Assembly (NCBI GenBank): GCA_028583415.1
Contig: CM053274.1
Span: 91,023,549-91,087,548, forward strand
DNA: 64,000 nucleotides
Direction: 5' to 3'
Source: Protea cynaroides
Lineage: Eukaryota > Streptophyta > Magnoliopsida > Proteales > Proteaceae
The translations under genes were made by a program, and so were the position numbers. Each line of letters opens with the position of its first letter. The stretch's first letter is position 1. Of the stretch, positions 1-12,238 are shown in pieces. The notes under the pieces were generated by a model. That model was given only the letters and a program-made list of their open reading frames with translations. It did no database searches and had not been told where the DNA came from.

Positions 1-770
1 GGTTTTTAGGTTAATATAAGTGGCATTTCTCAGAACTTGAACATCAGACCAAGCAATCAGAATCATAGGTCTTTTGTGTGACAACTTATTTCTGGTCAAA
101 CGTATTTTAATTGTTGAAGAAAAGTGATCTACCAATTATTTTCACCCGGGAAAGGCTCAGGCTGTTGGGGCATTTGCCGAGGTTTGAGTCTTGGGAGTGG
201 CTATTTTGTGTAAAAAAATACCTAAAGTTAAGACCATCTCTGAGGACCTTTCATAGGAGCGAGTATTGAGTGGCCATTTTGTGTAAAAATGCCAAAAGTT
301 GGGACCATCTCCAAGCTCACCTCTCCCATTACCCCATAAGCAGGATCAGCATTGGATAATGACCCTTTTTGTTCAAGGCTAAATAGATACAGCTGAAAAC
401 CATTGTGCTGAGTTAGGCACATTATAACAAAGCAAGACTGATTTGTAGATCGCCAAAGAGGTATACTTCTAATTTAGTTCAGGATGATCAAATTGGAGAT
501 GGACTAAATGCTTCAGTGACTTCTGTAGCACCAAAGCTATACTGTAATGTTATGTGGATTAGATAAGGATTCCCACAGAATCAAGTCTCTTTTTGCCAGG
601 ATGACAAAAAGGTTAATATGCAGAACAAGTCAAACCATGAAAATACAGAACATCCTTCGAGTGCATTACTCGTCCTTTATTCCTTCGCAAGCTCGTAGGT
701 TGGACAAATTTGATTGGGCTGCAATATATCAAATACAGGACACTCGATTCCTTCCATTCCTTGATAATAA
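1..770. other. 3' flank of the FAD oxidoreductase gene
   Basis: No gene recognised. The part next to 770 is probably the 3' UTR of the minus-strand FAD oxidoreductase. A local duplication lies at about 185-330: two ~75-bp units, each containing a block like ATTTTGTGTAAAAA followed by a GACCATCTC block. Plus-strand open frames here are antisense to or downstream of the real gene and show no family resemblance. Confidence 0.5.
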
Positions 771-3700
771 TCATTGGAGTTTTTTCCACGAGGTTAATTC
801 TGAAGGGATTAAACTTTCGTTAGAAGAAAGCACAGCTTGGGCCATTATTTTCCCAAGCCATGCATGATAGAGCAGACCTCTTGAACCCAGTCCTCCGAAC
901 AACCAGTATTTACACCTGTTATCCCAATCGACAAAATCATCAATACAACCCAAAAGGGGCAGTGACCCAAGAGGAGTTTTTGGTGGCATGGCCCTCACAC
1001 CTGCTCTTGCTTCAGTGAAAGTCCAATTCTGTATACCAGGGTACACACTAGATACCTTTGGTATAAGCTCTCCAAGGGCCATTGAAGCTTCTGCCGCAGA
1101 GACGCTAGGTGAATAATTTCTAGATCTCCACTCCCATGTTGAGCCCATAACCAAATTGCGACTCCCCCGGGCAGCTATCCATGCATCAGACAAAATTGAT
1201 GGACTATGTTCCCCATATTCATCTCTGAAAAAAGGGGGTTAAGTAAATTAAGACTTTCCAAAAATAAATAAATAATAATGGACAATTATCCCTCTAAAGA
1301 AAAAAACTTACCTTATATCTTTAGGCAAGTGTAAGTGAGCAATGACACCTCTACATGTCCTCAAAGGGAGCCTCCCTGACAACTCTGGAAGCATATCCGC
1401 TTTGGCGCCTAGACAGATTATCACCGCATTGTATTCCCCTGAATACAGCATACAGTAAATTAAAGCAGGGGAAAGCAAGGGAACAAGTGAACTTTCCAGA
1501 TGAACTTCGTGAACAAGTATTCCTGAAGTTGCAATTTAAGAAGTAAAGATTAATTCCTAAAATAAAATTAACCTTGCTGAATTAAAAAGTTGAACCTTTC
1601 TCACAGCTCGGATTCATTGATCCTTATGAGTAAATTAAAGCAGGGGAACAAGTAAACTTTATGAATATGTATTCCTGAAGTTGCAATTTAAGAAGTAAAG
1701 AGTAATTCCCCCCCCCAAAAAAAAAAGAAAAAAAAAAAACTGCTGAATTAAAGAAGTTGAATCTGTATCACAACTCTCGATTCATTGATCCTGAGACCAG
1801 TTCCAAGAATGGATAATGCTTATGTTATTTCCATTTCTAGTTATTTTACTTTCTTTAGTGAAACAAACTATTACCATATGCTGCCTAAATTAGGTCTTCC
1901 TTGATAGTTAATTAAGCACCGGTTAGAACTGAAACAAAAACAGACTTTTGCATGATAAAATGTTAAGCTGACCTCCGAGTTCAAGGAGTCTGTTAACAGA
2001 CATCTTGTGCAAATAAATTTCTTTTCCTCCATACCCAGATGCTGCCAACTCTTCTGCTAGATTTTTGCATGCAAAGAAAAGTGCCTACAAAATAAACATG
2101 AGCTGTATCCCTTGTCGGATATAAATAATAATGCCCTGATCAAGGAAAAACAAAGTTAAAGTGAAAACATTAGGCTCATTCATTCAGACCTTAAGATAGG
2201 GCTGAGGATTGATATTTATGGCTTCAGGCATATAAATGGCAGAGTTGTAAGGCATACGCATATTAGGTATGAGATTGCTAGCAGCCTCCTTATCTATTGA
2301 TTCTATCCTGCACTCTCTGAGGCAGTTCTGTACATTCTAACCAAACCAATAAATTAAATATCAGTATTCAGTCATGTTTCATAAAGAAAGCCATCTAGCT
2401 CATATTAAAAAAAAATCAGAGGGAATTACCTCATTCAGTATATCGACATTCCTCGTGGTTGTAGCTGGTCTCAAGATGCCCCTGAGGGGTATAACATGCA
2501 TCATAGGAAATTCAAATTCTTAAAAGAATGAACATCCATGTCCTAATATTGGCCAAACAAAATCATACCAACCTACTGATTGAAAAAGACACGAGAGGGG
2601 GAGGGGGGTTATACCAAGTTGGCAATGGTGAACACTAAGAGATAAAAGAAAAGGATTTAAGACTTTATTAGAGAGTAGCATTTGACCAAAGATTTATAAA
2701 CAATGCTTTAGCCTCTTCAACAAAAGCAGGCATTACTCCTTAATTTAAAGAAAACTTTGGACTTCCCAGGCCAACAAACTTCCTCTAGAGAAAAAAAAGG
2801 AGACAAACCAATGACTGGTTAGAATTTCAAAAGTGCACAAAATTCCTATTCGATAGTGCTGCCTCCACTAGCATCAATATTTCATACTCCAGCCCATATC
2901 CAACGGGAAAAACCCAAGCAGCTAATCTTAGGACATTCACCAGAAACTAATAAACCCCATTACATCCCCACACATCCGAACAAGCACCACATACTTCTTT
3001 CCATACAAGCTTTCTATGCAACGAAACTATATATACACAAACTTTGGCTGGTGTCCGCAAGAAGAAGAAGATAGACCGATTTTTGAACGTTTGGAGAGGC
3101 TCACGGGGCTTAGACCCATCGCAGACCAGAAAGAAAAGCCTTTACTAATCTTATTTCACAAATGCTTTCACTAAGAGGCAACAGGTGGATTCCTATGAAG
3201 AAACAGAGAGATGTTGTGGAGATGGAGACAGACAAAGAGAGCAAACCTTCTCCAAACTAGTAATTCATCAACACTATGAACTTGAGCTAGATTCTTTGAC
3301 TCCATAGATGATACAGATGCTTCTGCAATGTCTAACAGCTTTAAGCACTCCTTCCAGCAGTCGGCACCCTTCCACAGAAGCTTAGCTGTCAATGATTGGA
3401 CTAATTAACCTAAGACAGCTGAGACTGAAGCTCTTTTCAATGAAGATGAATAAGTTTCAAAACAGGAATAAAGGCAATTAGGAGGGAAACCTTGCTACAC
3501 CCTGATTGGGTCGGGAGATGAGGGAGAAAGAGTGAGGTGAAGAGAAAAAGAGAACCTTTAGGTGAATAAGGATGAATCAATCCTCCTGCAACCCCTGAAG
3601 CACCACCCCCGATGCCAACTTCATCATAGATGTCTATGCACAGATTCAAACCATTTGAAGCCAGCTACAAAAATTGAAGGCAGTAATAATCAAATAAAGG

Positions 3701-4091
3701 AAGGCAACTGTTAAATTGTACTCACTAAAAGAAAGAGGGTACCTCTAAGAGATGCCAAGCCACAGACAATCCAGCAAAGCCAGCTCCAAGCACTGCATAT
3801 CTGCAGGGTCGATGATGAGAAGCACAAGGATTCAGCGGTGTTGTTCAAATACATTTTTCTCTGGGAAAAAAAAAAAAAAAAAAAAAAAAACCACCTAGCA
3901 GGTCGTTGGGCTGTCGAAGAGGCGCAGCGAATCGAAGAAGAAGCCAACTTCGACGCAGAAGCGATTCTTCTGTGTGGTGAGAAAAAGGCATAACAAACAA
4001 CAGGAGATTCTAAATTTCCCACACGCGAAGGGAACAAATTTATAAGCTTATTAGGGTTCTTCAGGTCCTTCAGGAGAGAAAAGTTGAGCAT
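771..4091 (-). CDS. FAD-dependent oxidoreductase (DAO / MnmC2-like fold), organelle-targeted, complete
   Basis: Nine exons join to 1386 nt (461 aa plus stop): 4091-3895, 3800-3743, 3664-3556, 3385-3247, 2481-2430, 2327-2190, 2084-1973, 1438-1312 and 1224-771. Every junction is GT-AG and keeps frame. Residues 1-66 are rich in S, R and A with few acidic residues, like a plastid or mitochondrial transit peptide. A Rossmann dinucleotide motif follows (G71-A-G73-F-A-G76 in YAVLGAGFAGLSVAWHL), then a second FAD-contact stretch (GGGASGVAGGLIHPYSPK). The C-terminal part ends in GLGSRGLLYHAWLGK, the conserved FAD-site segment of DAO-type oxidases. The fold matches the plant family annotated as FAD-dependent oxidoreductase, related to bacterial MnmC2/ThiO-like enzymes. 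The substrate cannot be told from sequence. The start is the first ATG giving a plausible transit peptide; no better upstream start was seen. Intron 1 holds a long A/T homopolymer near 3866-3890. Confidence 0.88.
1454..1798. repeat. Direct tandem duplication (~172 bp x2) in intron 7 of the FAD oxidoreductase gene
   Basis: The segment starting AGTAAATTAAAGCAGGGG at 1454 recurs at 1629. Both copies run through AGTTGCAATTTAAGAAGTAA and end near ATTCATTGATCC. The second copy has internal deletions and a C/A homopolymer tract. The unit begins next to the exon 8 acceptor region. Confidence 0.85.
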
Positions 4092-5704
4092 CCTCTGCTC
4101 GGGAGACTACAGCCACTTCCAAACTCTGCAAGTCGATAGCAGCATTTGCCACAACTGACGGTAGAACACAACCTATTAAGTTCGTTATTTTCTTTTCCAT
4201 AATACCCTCAATGGAGAGCGGAAAATTACACCATTTACGCGCAGAGACGGTAGAAATTTCCGAAAAATGACACCGTATTGTTTGTTTGGCGAGAAAATTT
4301 TTTGAACAGAAAAAAAAAAAAAAGAAGTGAAAAGAGAACTAATTTTTTAAGAAAAATAATTCAGAATTTGCGAATAAAAATATTCATAAAAATGATTTCA
4401 AATTGGATTTATTTATTTATTTATTAATTGTCCAGTTCTTTTAGTAATGATCCAGCAATTGGAGTTCATACAACACGCGTCCCAACATATTGACATGCAC
4501 AACAAGTGAACTCCAACCGTTAGATTGCCTCTGCAATGATAAGAGACATCCAAACCCCATAATTATTGACTTTGTTTCAAGAATAAGTTAATCATAACTT
4601 GTTAGCTAATTCTTTGTTAGCTAATTCTTATCATTTTTAACCGTCAACATCCTAGAATCATACCTGATCCAGATCAATTTAAGCAGCAACCGACACCCAT
4701 GGCCAAAACCTATAACTAAAACCTAACTTATAGCTGCGATACTGGTTTGTTTGCTGGAAGATCAAGACCCAATGTTAGCAGTTTCCGATCAGATGAGTCA
4801 AAATTCATATATGAAATATGAATTGATCATTATGTAAGAAAAGTTCAGTTATGGTATTTCTTTGTACTGGCTTTAAGCATAGTTTTTAGAAACGAGCCAG
4901 GAAGAAGGGCCCATTCCGGTTTTTCCTGTTCTGTTTAGATTTTAAAAATCATGGTTTTTTGAGGTTTCCTGACGCTTGGAGATTTCTGCATTACATTTCT
5001 GCATTACTGAACCAAGCAATGAATGAGAAGCCAAAATGAAAAGATGCACAGATAATGAGCAGCTGTGGTTGCTAGTGAAGAACTGATGGTTGATGCAAAT
5101 GATCTTCCCTGGATTTATCTTCCCTCTAGACCCGCTGTTATGCAAAAACCAACATTTCATAACATGGTCAATTTTCCAAATAAGGCATCCCTAGCACAAA
5201 TTCCATGATATTAAACCTTTATCAGAGTTCAATTGAGGATGACATTTAGTTAAGCTTTTCTTGCTTATGTGCTACGCTTATCATCATGTATGTACATTGC
5301 CCTAATCATTTTCATTAATTTTATAATATCAGCTGGCTCCTTGAGTGGAATCAAGCTTGCTAAAATCATAAGAATGTGCAGGCAGTTTTTCAATGGTAAG
5401 TTAGTTGATATCAATAACGTAAGAAGATCCGTGACAGAGGTAGATGACTAAAACTTGATCTTCAGCCAAAAAAAAAAAGAGGGGGATGGGAGGGGGGGTG
5501 GAATACTGCTTGATCATTTATAACTGCATATGCCATGTAGAAATGAATGTCTTATTGCTTTCCAAGGTTGTTTGCTGCAGGCTAAGCCAGCAGGCTCTCA
5601 ACTTAAACTGACCAGTTACTCCAAATCTGAATCTGCAAGTATGAATGGCACTCCCCCAGATGCTGCAATTGCACAAGCAAGTTTCCTAACAAATGAGAAA
5701 ATTT
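4092..5704. other. Intergenic region between the FAD oxidoreductase start and the MCM5 stop
   Basis: AT-rich. It should carry the FAD gene promoter and 5' UTR (4092 to about 4400) and the MCM5 3' UTR just below 5705. I see no gene, RNA gene or structured repeat apart from short homopolymers near 4310 and 5466. Confidence 0.5.
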
Positions 5705-6643
5705 TCAAGCTTTACGAACAATAACACGCCTTTCTCTCTTGTATTCTACTTCATCTCTTTGATGCATAATCAACAGAGCCCTTCTCACCTGCACATTTAA
5801 CAAAACAAGGAATCTAGCAAGTGATCTCTCAGAAGATGATATGCATGAATGACCAAGGAAGATGACATTCATGGGGTTGGGAACATGCAACCATGTTTCA
5901 CAAAGAAGGATATGGCATTTCAAGTGTAGTCCTTACAATAGACTCGTTCAATCCCATCCTGGTGAGGTCATCAATAAGACGTCTTTCTGATATGTGGTTT
6001 CCAATTCCCATCCTTCTCTTTATTTGTGTTTCTGCTTGCTGTTCATAGTAAAATCAAAATTATAAGATGTTTTCACACCGACACAGTTCAGAAAAAAAAA
6101 AGTTGTTTGGGGAGAGGGTAGTGATTAAGAAAAAAGATCAAGAGGAAGAGGTTTGCACCGACCTTTATCTCATTCACCATATCAGGAGTCAGATTCATAT
6201 GTTCATTTATTCCAGATCGTGCTGCATCCATTGTGGAAGTTTTGAATAGCCTGATTGCTTCTAAGACATTCTCATCAGTTGCTACATGGGACCTAGATTT
6301 ATAGTTCATGAACATATATACTCAGTACACCATGAATCACTTTATTTGTCTTTGTCAGCCAAAATAAATGAAAATTATCACAATTGATAGCACGATAAGC
6401 AGCAACAACATCAGATTTGGATGGGTTTAGGGAGCAGATGAGAGGTAGAACTGGAAAAGAAACATCATGTACAACGAAGTTAACTGGTAAGCCTATCAGC
6501 AGGGAAGATTCGAATCTGGTAAATAAATTAATAGTTCAAATGGTTGTACTCATTTTTTTGGATCCCACCTTGGAAATATATTTTCATCAAAGTGATGTAG
6601 GCTGTTCTCTGTCTTCCCCCACTCCCCCCGCCCCCACCACCAC

Positions 6644-6738
<95 letters not shown>

Positions 6739-9700
6739 TGAAATAAATTGTGTAAGAACAATATACAATTCCCACTTCCAAGCATCTTAGGCTCAATTAG
6801 TATGGTATAATCTAGTGCACATCCAAGTTAGATATCAACAAGCTAAATGGCATAAATAAAGCAACATTAGTTCAATTCAGATGTAATATTTTACAATGGA
6901 CTCAAGTTACTTACAGCCTCATCTTGGCAAGTGCCTCACTTAACCTTATTATAGCTTCCAGCTGCCTCACAGTGATTGGTATTGCTGGTGACTCGCCTGA
7001 TTCATTTGCCTGTTGCCTCATTTCCTGCAAAGCCAGAAGAATGGGAACAGAAGGTAGTAGCAGATTAGGGCCTGAAGGTGTACTAGATGAATGCGAGGGG
7101 ACCCTACTCCAGAAATGTAGTCGATGGTCAAAACCACCAAATTGGCCTGGTTGGCCAATTAAATGGTGGCTCTTGAGCACCTTATATATGCTGAACTAAG
7201 GAATCCTCATCATGACTAGAGACGTGTAAACACACCTGTCTGATTTGAACATAATTATTCTTCAACAAGGTTGCGCCAGAGTCTGATAGCTGGGGGTGGC
7301 ATTCAGTTCGGCAGTACTGTAAATACCTGCAGGCAAAAAAAAAAAAAAAAAATAGGGACCATGTGTTACAAATATTTGCTAAAATGCATTTCTGTAGACA
7401 AAGTAGTTTCAAGGTTTGTACCTTTTCAGCCAGTTTTCTTCTTTTGAAACTCTACCATCACTGGAGACCAGACCAGCTGTGGCATGAACATTTATGATAT
7501 GGCTAGCTATAAGCTGTAATGAGATTACTTCCAGTTAAACTACTACACTAGTAAGTTAAAAAATCTACATGAGCATAATAATAACCAATTACTTTATCTT
7601 GACTGTACATCCTGATATCTTTCACTATAAAGATCAAATCAAATCTAGAAAGGATTGTTGTCTGCAAATCAATGTTATCCTGCGCAGTCTGCAAGGGAAT
7701 AGATTTCTATAAGTTCCCATTCTAGACAATCATAGACATGGATACAGATTTAGAAAGCAGCTACAAGAGATAGTAGATAGGTGGACCTTAAGATCATCAT
7801 AACGTCCTGATGGAGGGTTAGCTGCTGCAAGCACAGAGGTTCTAGAATTTAGAACAGTTGTGATCCCAGCTTTGGCAATGGATATGGTTTGCTGTTCCAT
7901 GGCTTCATGAATGGCAACCCTGTGGGATATATAAATTCTTCAGAACTCTTTGGCAATGAAAGAAGTTTCAAGGAGAAAAGAAAGCCAACTTGTTTTAATT
8001 CCAAATTTACCTGTCTTCTGATCTCATTTTGTCAAATTCATCAATACAAACAACTCCCCCATCTGCCAACACCATGGCTCCTCCTTCAAGATAAAATTCA
8101 CGCTGGGTGTATATAATACAATTAGAAAGTGCAAATTTGCAACTATGGAAAAGCTGGTTGTAAATGTTATACAATCTTGAGGAAGAGAAAAGGACATGTT
8201 TTAAGTCATTTCATCAGAAAAACAAATAATTAATGCTACTATCCGTTTCTTTGAGAAGTTCAATAACTTACAGAGCTGCTATCACGAATAACAGAAGCTG
8301 TGAGACCAGCAGCAGATGAGCCTTTTCCTGAAGTATAAATGGCAACTGGAGCTGTCTTTTCCACAAACTTGAGAAACTTTACGCAGAAAGAAAATTATCA
8401 GACAAATCTTGTCTATTGCATGAATCTATCTATCTATACTCTAAGGTCTACCTAAATGAGTGACCTCTTTTCTTACAAACAATGAGCCCTGGATGGTCCT
8501 ACTTGAAAGGGTTTCTACAATCCCAATGAATCACAAGGTTCATCACTAGAAGAAGCATGGTAGCAAACCTGCGATTTAGCAGTTGATGGATCCCCCAAAA
8601 GCAAGACATTGATATCACCTCTTAACCGTACACCATCTGGTAACCACTGCATTAAATGGGGAAGTGGGTTAAAATTCATTACATTTCTGAAAGCTGCACC
8701 CAGTATGACAAGATAAGCAGTATGAACTCATGATATGTACCTTCCTTGACCCTCCAAAAAGAAGACAAGCAATAGCTTTCTTCACATCATCATGGCCAAA
8801 TATGGAGGGGGCAATTTTGTTGCAGATATTTTTGTAACAATCTCCTTCAGAAGCGAACCTTTTGAACTCTTCTACCTGCACATCAAGGCATATCCTTTAG
8901 AGAAGTACTACCATGAAAGCAAAACAATATTATTTGTATCGATCCCCTGCACAGGGATATCAAGAGAATGGCAAAAGAAATACACTGGTTGAAAAGCAAA
9001 TAAACTGTTCTTTTAGAACATAACCATCATATATCCGGAAACTAAACACAATTCACACCATTTCCAAAATGCTCAGCCCTAACAAATACTTAACTTAAAT
9101 GGTTACAATCCCATTGATGGTTCGAGTAAGATATATCCCTATCCATAACTGTAAATTAAGCTAACTGTCTGAACCTTTTATCAGAGTGCTTCATCAATAA
9201 AGATGTAACTTCTGCTACCATTATGTATATTCTCTGATCAGATTACAAATTTGCCACCACAATTATTTTCATGTTAAAAAAACACAGCCTCAAAGGCCTA
9301 AACGTCAGATTTTTTTAACCATCTTTCTGTCAGTTAATTATTCAAAATGTTAAGATGTAACAAACTTATGACATGAAGAGAGATGGAAATAAAGTTTCAA
9401 ATGCAACTTTATCTGGAAATTCAACAATTTTCGGTGTACCCATTATGTCTCAAGCCGCACCTCTTCTTGCGTGAATGCAGACAAACCTCTGGAGTTGTTC
9501 TCGTTGGTTTCTTCTATTCCTACAACCCTGATATAGGGCTGCCTAATTGCAACTGCTCCCCTCTGGCTGCAAAAGAGCACAATATTCACACATGATAAAA
9601 GAGTATGAGTGGATAATGTGCCAAGACATATCTCAAGCTCTGAATCTTACGCAGTGGAGGAATTTGCTGCTTGATAAATACTGTATATCCCCATGATAGT

Positions 9701-10877
9701 CAACCTTGAGCCCGGTACAATTGTCTGGACAAGGTGACGATCCACAGACACAAGAATGTTCCTTGGAAGCTCCCCAGTTGGGACGTCCTACGATTAACAA
9801 ATGAACACCAATGAATCAGTGAGGAGGAAAGGATAATAGAACGTAAGCCCTGATTATACTTCAGGACTAAGAGATATACCTCTGGGTTCTCCTGCAGTTT
9901 CAGGGTTTGCTGATCAACATAATTGCCTTTATCAGGGACTACCATAAAAGGATCTACCGGGCACGGTTCTTCTCCGGGCTACAATATTTTAAATCGAATT
10001 TATAAGTGTATCGTACAAAATCAAAATATGAAGGCGAATCTAATATTTCAACTTTCTAGGAGGAAAATCACAAGTGTGAGACCAACCTGAGGAACATGGT
10101 CACAGGAACGAGGAATAATAGCCCCTCCAAGCCCCGGACGGCAGGGAACCATTCTGACACTCCTGCAGTTCTTACACACAAGAGTGACATGAATCGCTTT
10201 GGCCTTCGTTCTTGAAGCAGCAATTGTGATCCCAGAGATCTTAACGAGTTTCGATATATACTGAGCCTGCTCTTTCTCAGAATCAACAAACCCATTAAAG
10301 AGAGAGAATGAAAAATGAAAACACCAAATCCAAGAACGACCCAATTAAGAACTAACCCCTAGAGACCGCATAGAGATGGAATCTTCCTTGGAAGTAAGTA
10401 GGATCTGCACCTCCCCTTTGACTGGCTCCTCCATTTCTCCAGTTTCGCCAGCGACTCTGGACCGTAAACTGGCGAGAACTTCCGCAGCCGCAGTCTCAAA
10501 CTAAAAAAATCGAAGAAGGGGAATATTCATATAAATAATTAAAGGGATTAGAGAATAAATCCTGAAAAATGATATGGGTTTTTGGGTACCAAGGGCAAGT
10601 AATCGGCCGGGGAGAACCGGAGCTTATCGGGGAGGTCGGAATCGAAGGAGTTGAGGTCTTCCATGTCGACAAGCAGGTACTTTGGGTTGTGGAGAAGGCT
10701 TTCTCTATATGTGAATACATTCTTTTCCGTTGCGAAGTTACGAATGAACTCCTTTAATTTCAGCAACACTGAATGGCGAGTGGCTGCGCCCGCCGATGTC
10801 TGGTCGGAGTCTCCACCACCACGAGGGAACTGCGCCTGATCGCTGTAGAATACTGCTCCTTCGTCCCACCCTGACAT
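5705..10877 (-). CDS. MCM5: MCM5, subunit of the MCM2-7 replicative DNA helicase, complete
   Basis: Eighteen GT-AG exons total 2202 nt (733 aa): 10877-10590, 10500-10357, 10266-10087, 9978-9880, 9787-9651, 9566-9461, 8875-8741, 8646-8569, 8376-8272, 8102-8011, 7919-7787, 7688-7593, 7513-7422, 7326-7236, 7024-6915, 6292-6163, 6038-5937, 5788-5705. The start MSGWDEGAVFYSDQAQFP is the typical plant MCM5 N terminus. Cysteines C175/C178 and C199/C210 suit the zinc-binding module. The AAA+ core has Walker A GDPSTAKSQ (381-389), Walker B VVCIDEFDKM (~441-450) and the arginine-finger SRFD (513-516). The end, RRALLIMHQRDEVEYKRERR then RKA, is the family's winged-helix tail. Length is close to the usual ~730 aa. 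MCM5 acts in the nuclear hexamer that licenses and unwinds origins. All introns are short (<0.7 kb) and no frame break is present, so the gene looks functional. Confidence 0.97.
6648..6736. repeat. Compound (AT)n-(GA)n microsatellite in an MCM5 intron
   Basis: About 24 AT units run straight into about 20 GA units, in the MCM5 intron between exons ending at 6915 and starting at 6292. It makes three long spurious low-complexity open frames that should be ignored. Confidence 0.98.
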
Positions 10878-10993
10878 CTCTGATCTCTCTGTCTCACTTT
10901 CTCACTCTGGGGTAACGAACGATAAGGGTTTTCGCTGTTGTTCTCTCTTGCTCTATTTCACTCCCGAGGATGACAGACACCTCTTGGTCTCGC

Positions 10994-11020
10994 TTTTTGG
11001 CGGGAAAGAATGGCGGGAAA
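10994..11020. promoter_or_regulatory. Pair of E2F-like sites upstream of MCM5
   Basis: TTTTTGGCGGGAAA (10994-11007) and TGGCGGGAAA (11011-11020) lie 117-143 bp upstream of the MCM5 ATG. Both match the E2F/DP core (TTSSCGCG-type, here GGCGGGAA). Plant and animal MCM genes are classic E2F targets at G1/S, so these are the likely S-phase elements. That is inference from motif and gene identity; binding is not shown by sequence alone. Confidence 0.75.
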
Positions 11021-11148
11021 TTACGGACCTTCGCGTCGAAGCACGTGCCTTCTCGTCACGTGCCGTAACGCTCATATTGCGATTTGCGGTTAATTACAGA
11101 ACTCCCCCTACCAGTACCCGGCTTACCCCTTGAGTTTTACAGGTTTCT

Positions 11149-12238
11149 TTTTAGGTAAATTATTCATACCAGTTTTTTTGTTTATTACACATGAATTTTA
11201 AATTTGACAACAATTACTCATAGTATTCTTAAATCTCAAATCTTGTTATACAAAGACCTATAAATGCTGATATTATCATGGAGAAAATTTTTTAATGTCT
11301 AAAATACTCTTATGATTATGATAAAAATACTAAAATAAAGCTTTTACCTTTACCCATTTATTCCCTTTAGGTTTTGTTACTCTAAAGCCCTAAAACCATT
11401 TCATCCCTAAAATCCATTTCATTCTACTGATCCTCTAAATTCCTAACTATGGAGTGCAATGGTTGACGGAAGGTTCAAATTCACTGTTCTTGTATTTTTC
11501 CCCAAATTGGGAAGACTAATCTTTAGGAAACGCTGGAACCTACTGCTTGAGATGCGCCACAAAGAGGAATCTGTACTCATCTCTATCATAAGACTTCACC
11601 CGGAGCTAAAGGAGAAAAACCAAGATAACCCAGATGAAATCATTGTTTCCTATATATGTTGATACCATGTTTGATCTTAAGATCCCAAATGAAGGATGGA
11701 ATCTCACAGAGTAAGAAATGATGACTCCTTGCTCTGAGTTTATAAATAGCGGCACTGACACAAAACTACAGTGTTGTAGTGGACAATGGCGAACCTAGTG
11801 AAGCACCAAGGCATCCAAGAAAATCTCCACTCTGAAATTGAAGGAATTGTAAGTTCATCGGAAGAGAATAAAAAAGAGGATTTGTAGAGAAGCATAGAAG
11901 AAGAGAAGAGCATATTACTTGACTAGGTCTGAAGGAGAAGCGCAGCATTGCAGTCCGACGGAGAAGAGGAGCAGAGGTAGCAGTCCAACAGTAACCAACA
12001 AATAGGGCAAAAATGTGCGATTGATTCTCTATAAAGTGTTTTAGGGGTATTTATGTAATTATATGTATCTCTCTTTTCAAAAGGGCAAAAGTGACTTTTG
12101 ATCTTTTTGTTGGTAAATATAATAAGGGTAAAATAGTCCTCATAAGTTTAGGGTAGTATGAGTAATTATTGTCAACTTTATGGTTCATGTGTAATAAACA
12201 TAAAACTCATGGGTGGTATCAGTATTTACCTATAAAAG
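11149..12238. mobile_element. ~1.1 kb terminal-inverted-repeat element (non-autonomous DNA transposon)
   Basis: The left end reads TTTAGGTAAATTATTCATACC; the reverse complement of the right end reads TTATAGGTAAATACTGATACC. The similarity continues inward for about 150 bp through TTTATTACACATGAA, GACAAYAATTACTCATA and a GTAAAATAGTCCT-like block. No transposase is encoded. The interior (about 11450-12000) is less AT-rich and holds a 67-codon plus-strand frame (11459-11662) of unknown origin, possibly captured sequence. No flanking target duplication was recognised, so class and exact ends are uncertain. Confidence 0.65.

Noticed and set aside
547..867. 106-codon plus-strand open frame
   Set aside because: Antisense to the last exon and 3' flank of the FAD oxidoreductase; no family resemblance.
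6417..6796. Long open frames of alternating I/Y, R/E or L/S residues on both strands
   Set aside because: They are translations of the (AT)n-(GA)n microsatellite in an MCM5 intron.
10948..11133. 61-codon plus-strand frame opposite the MCM5 promoter
   Set aside because: Short, no family resemblance, overlaps the E2F sites; no evidence of a divergent gene.
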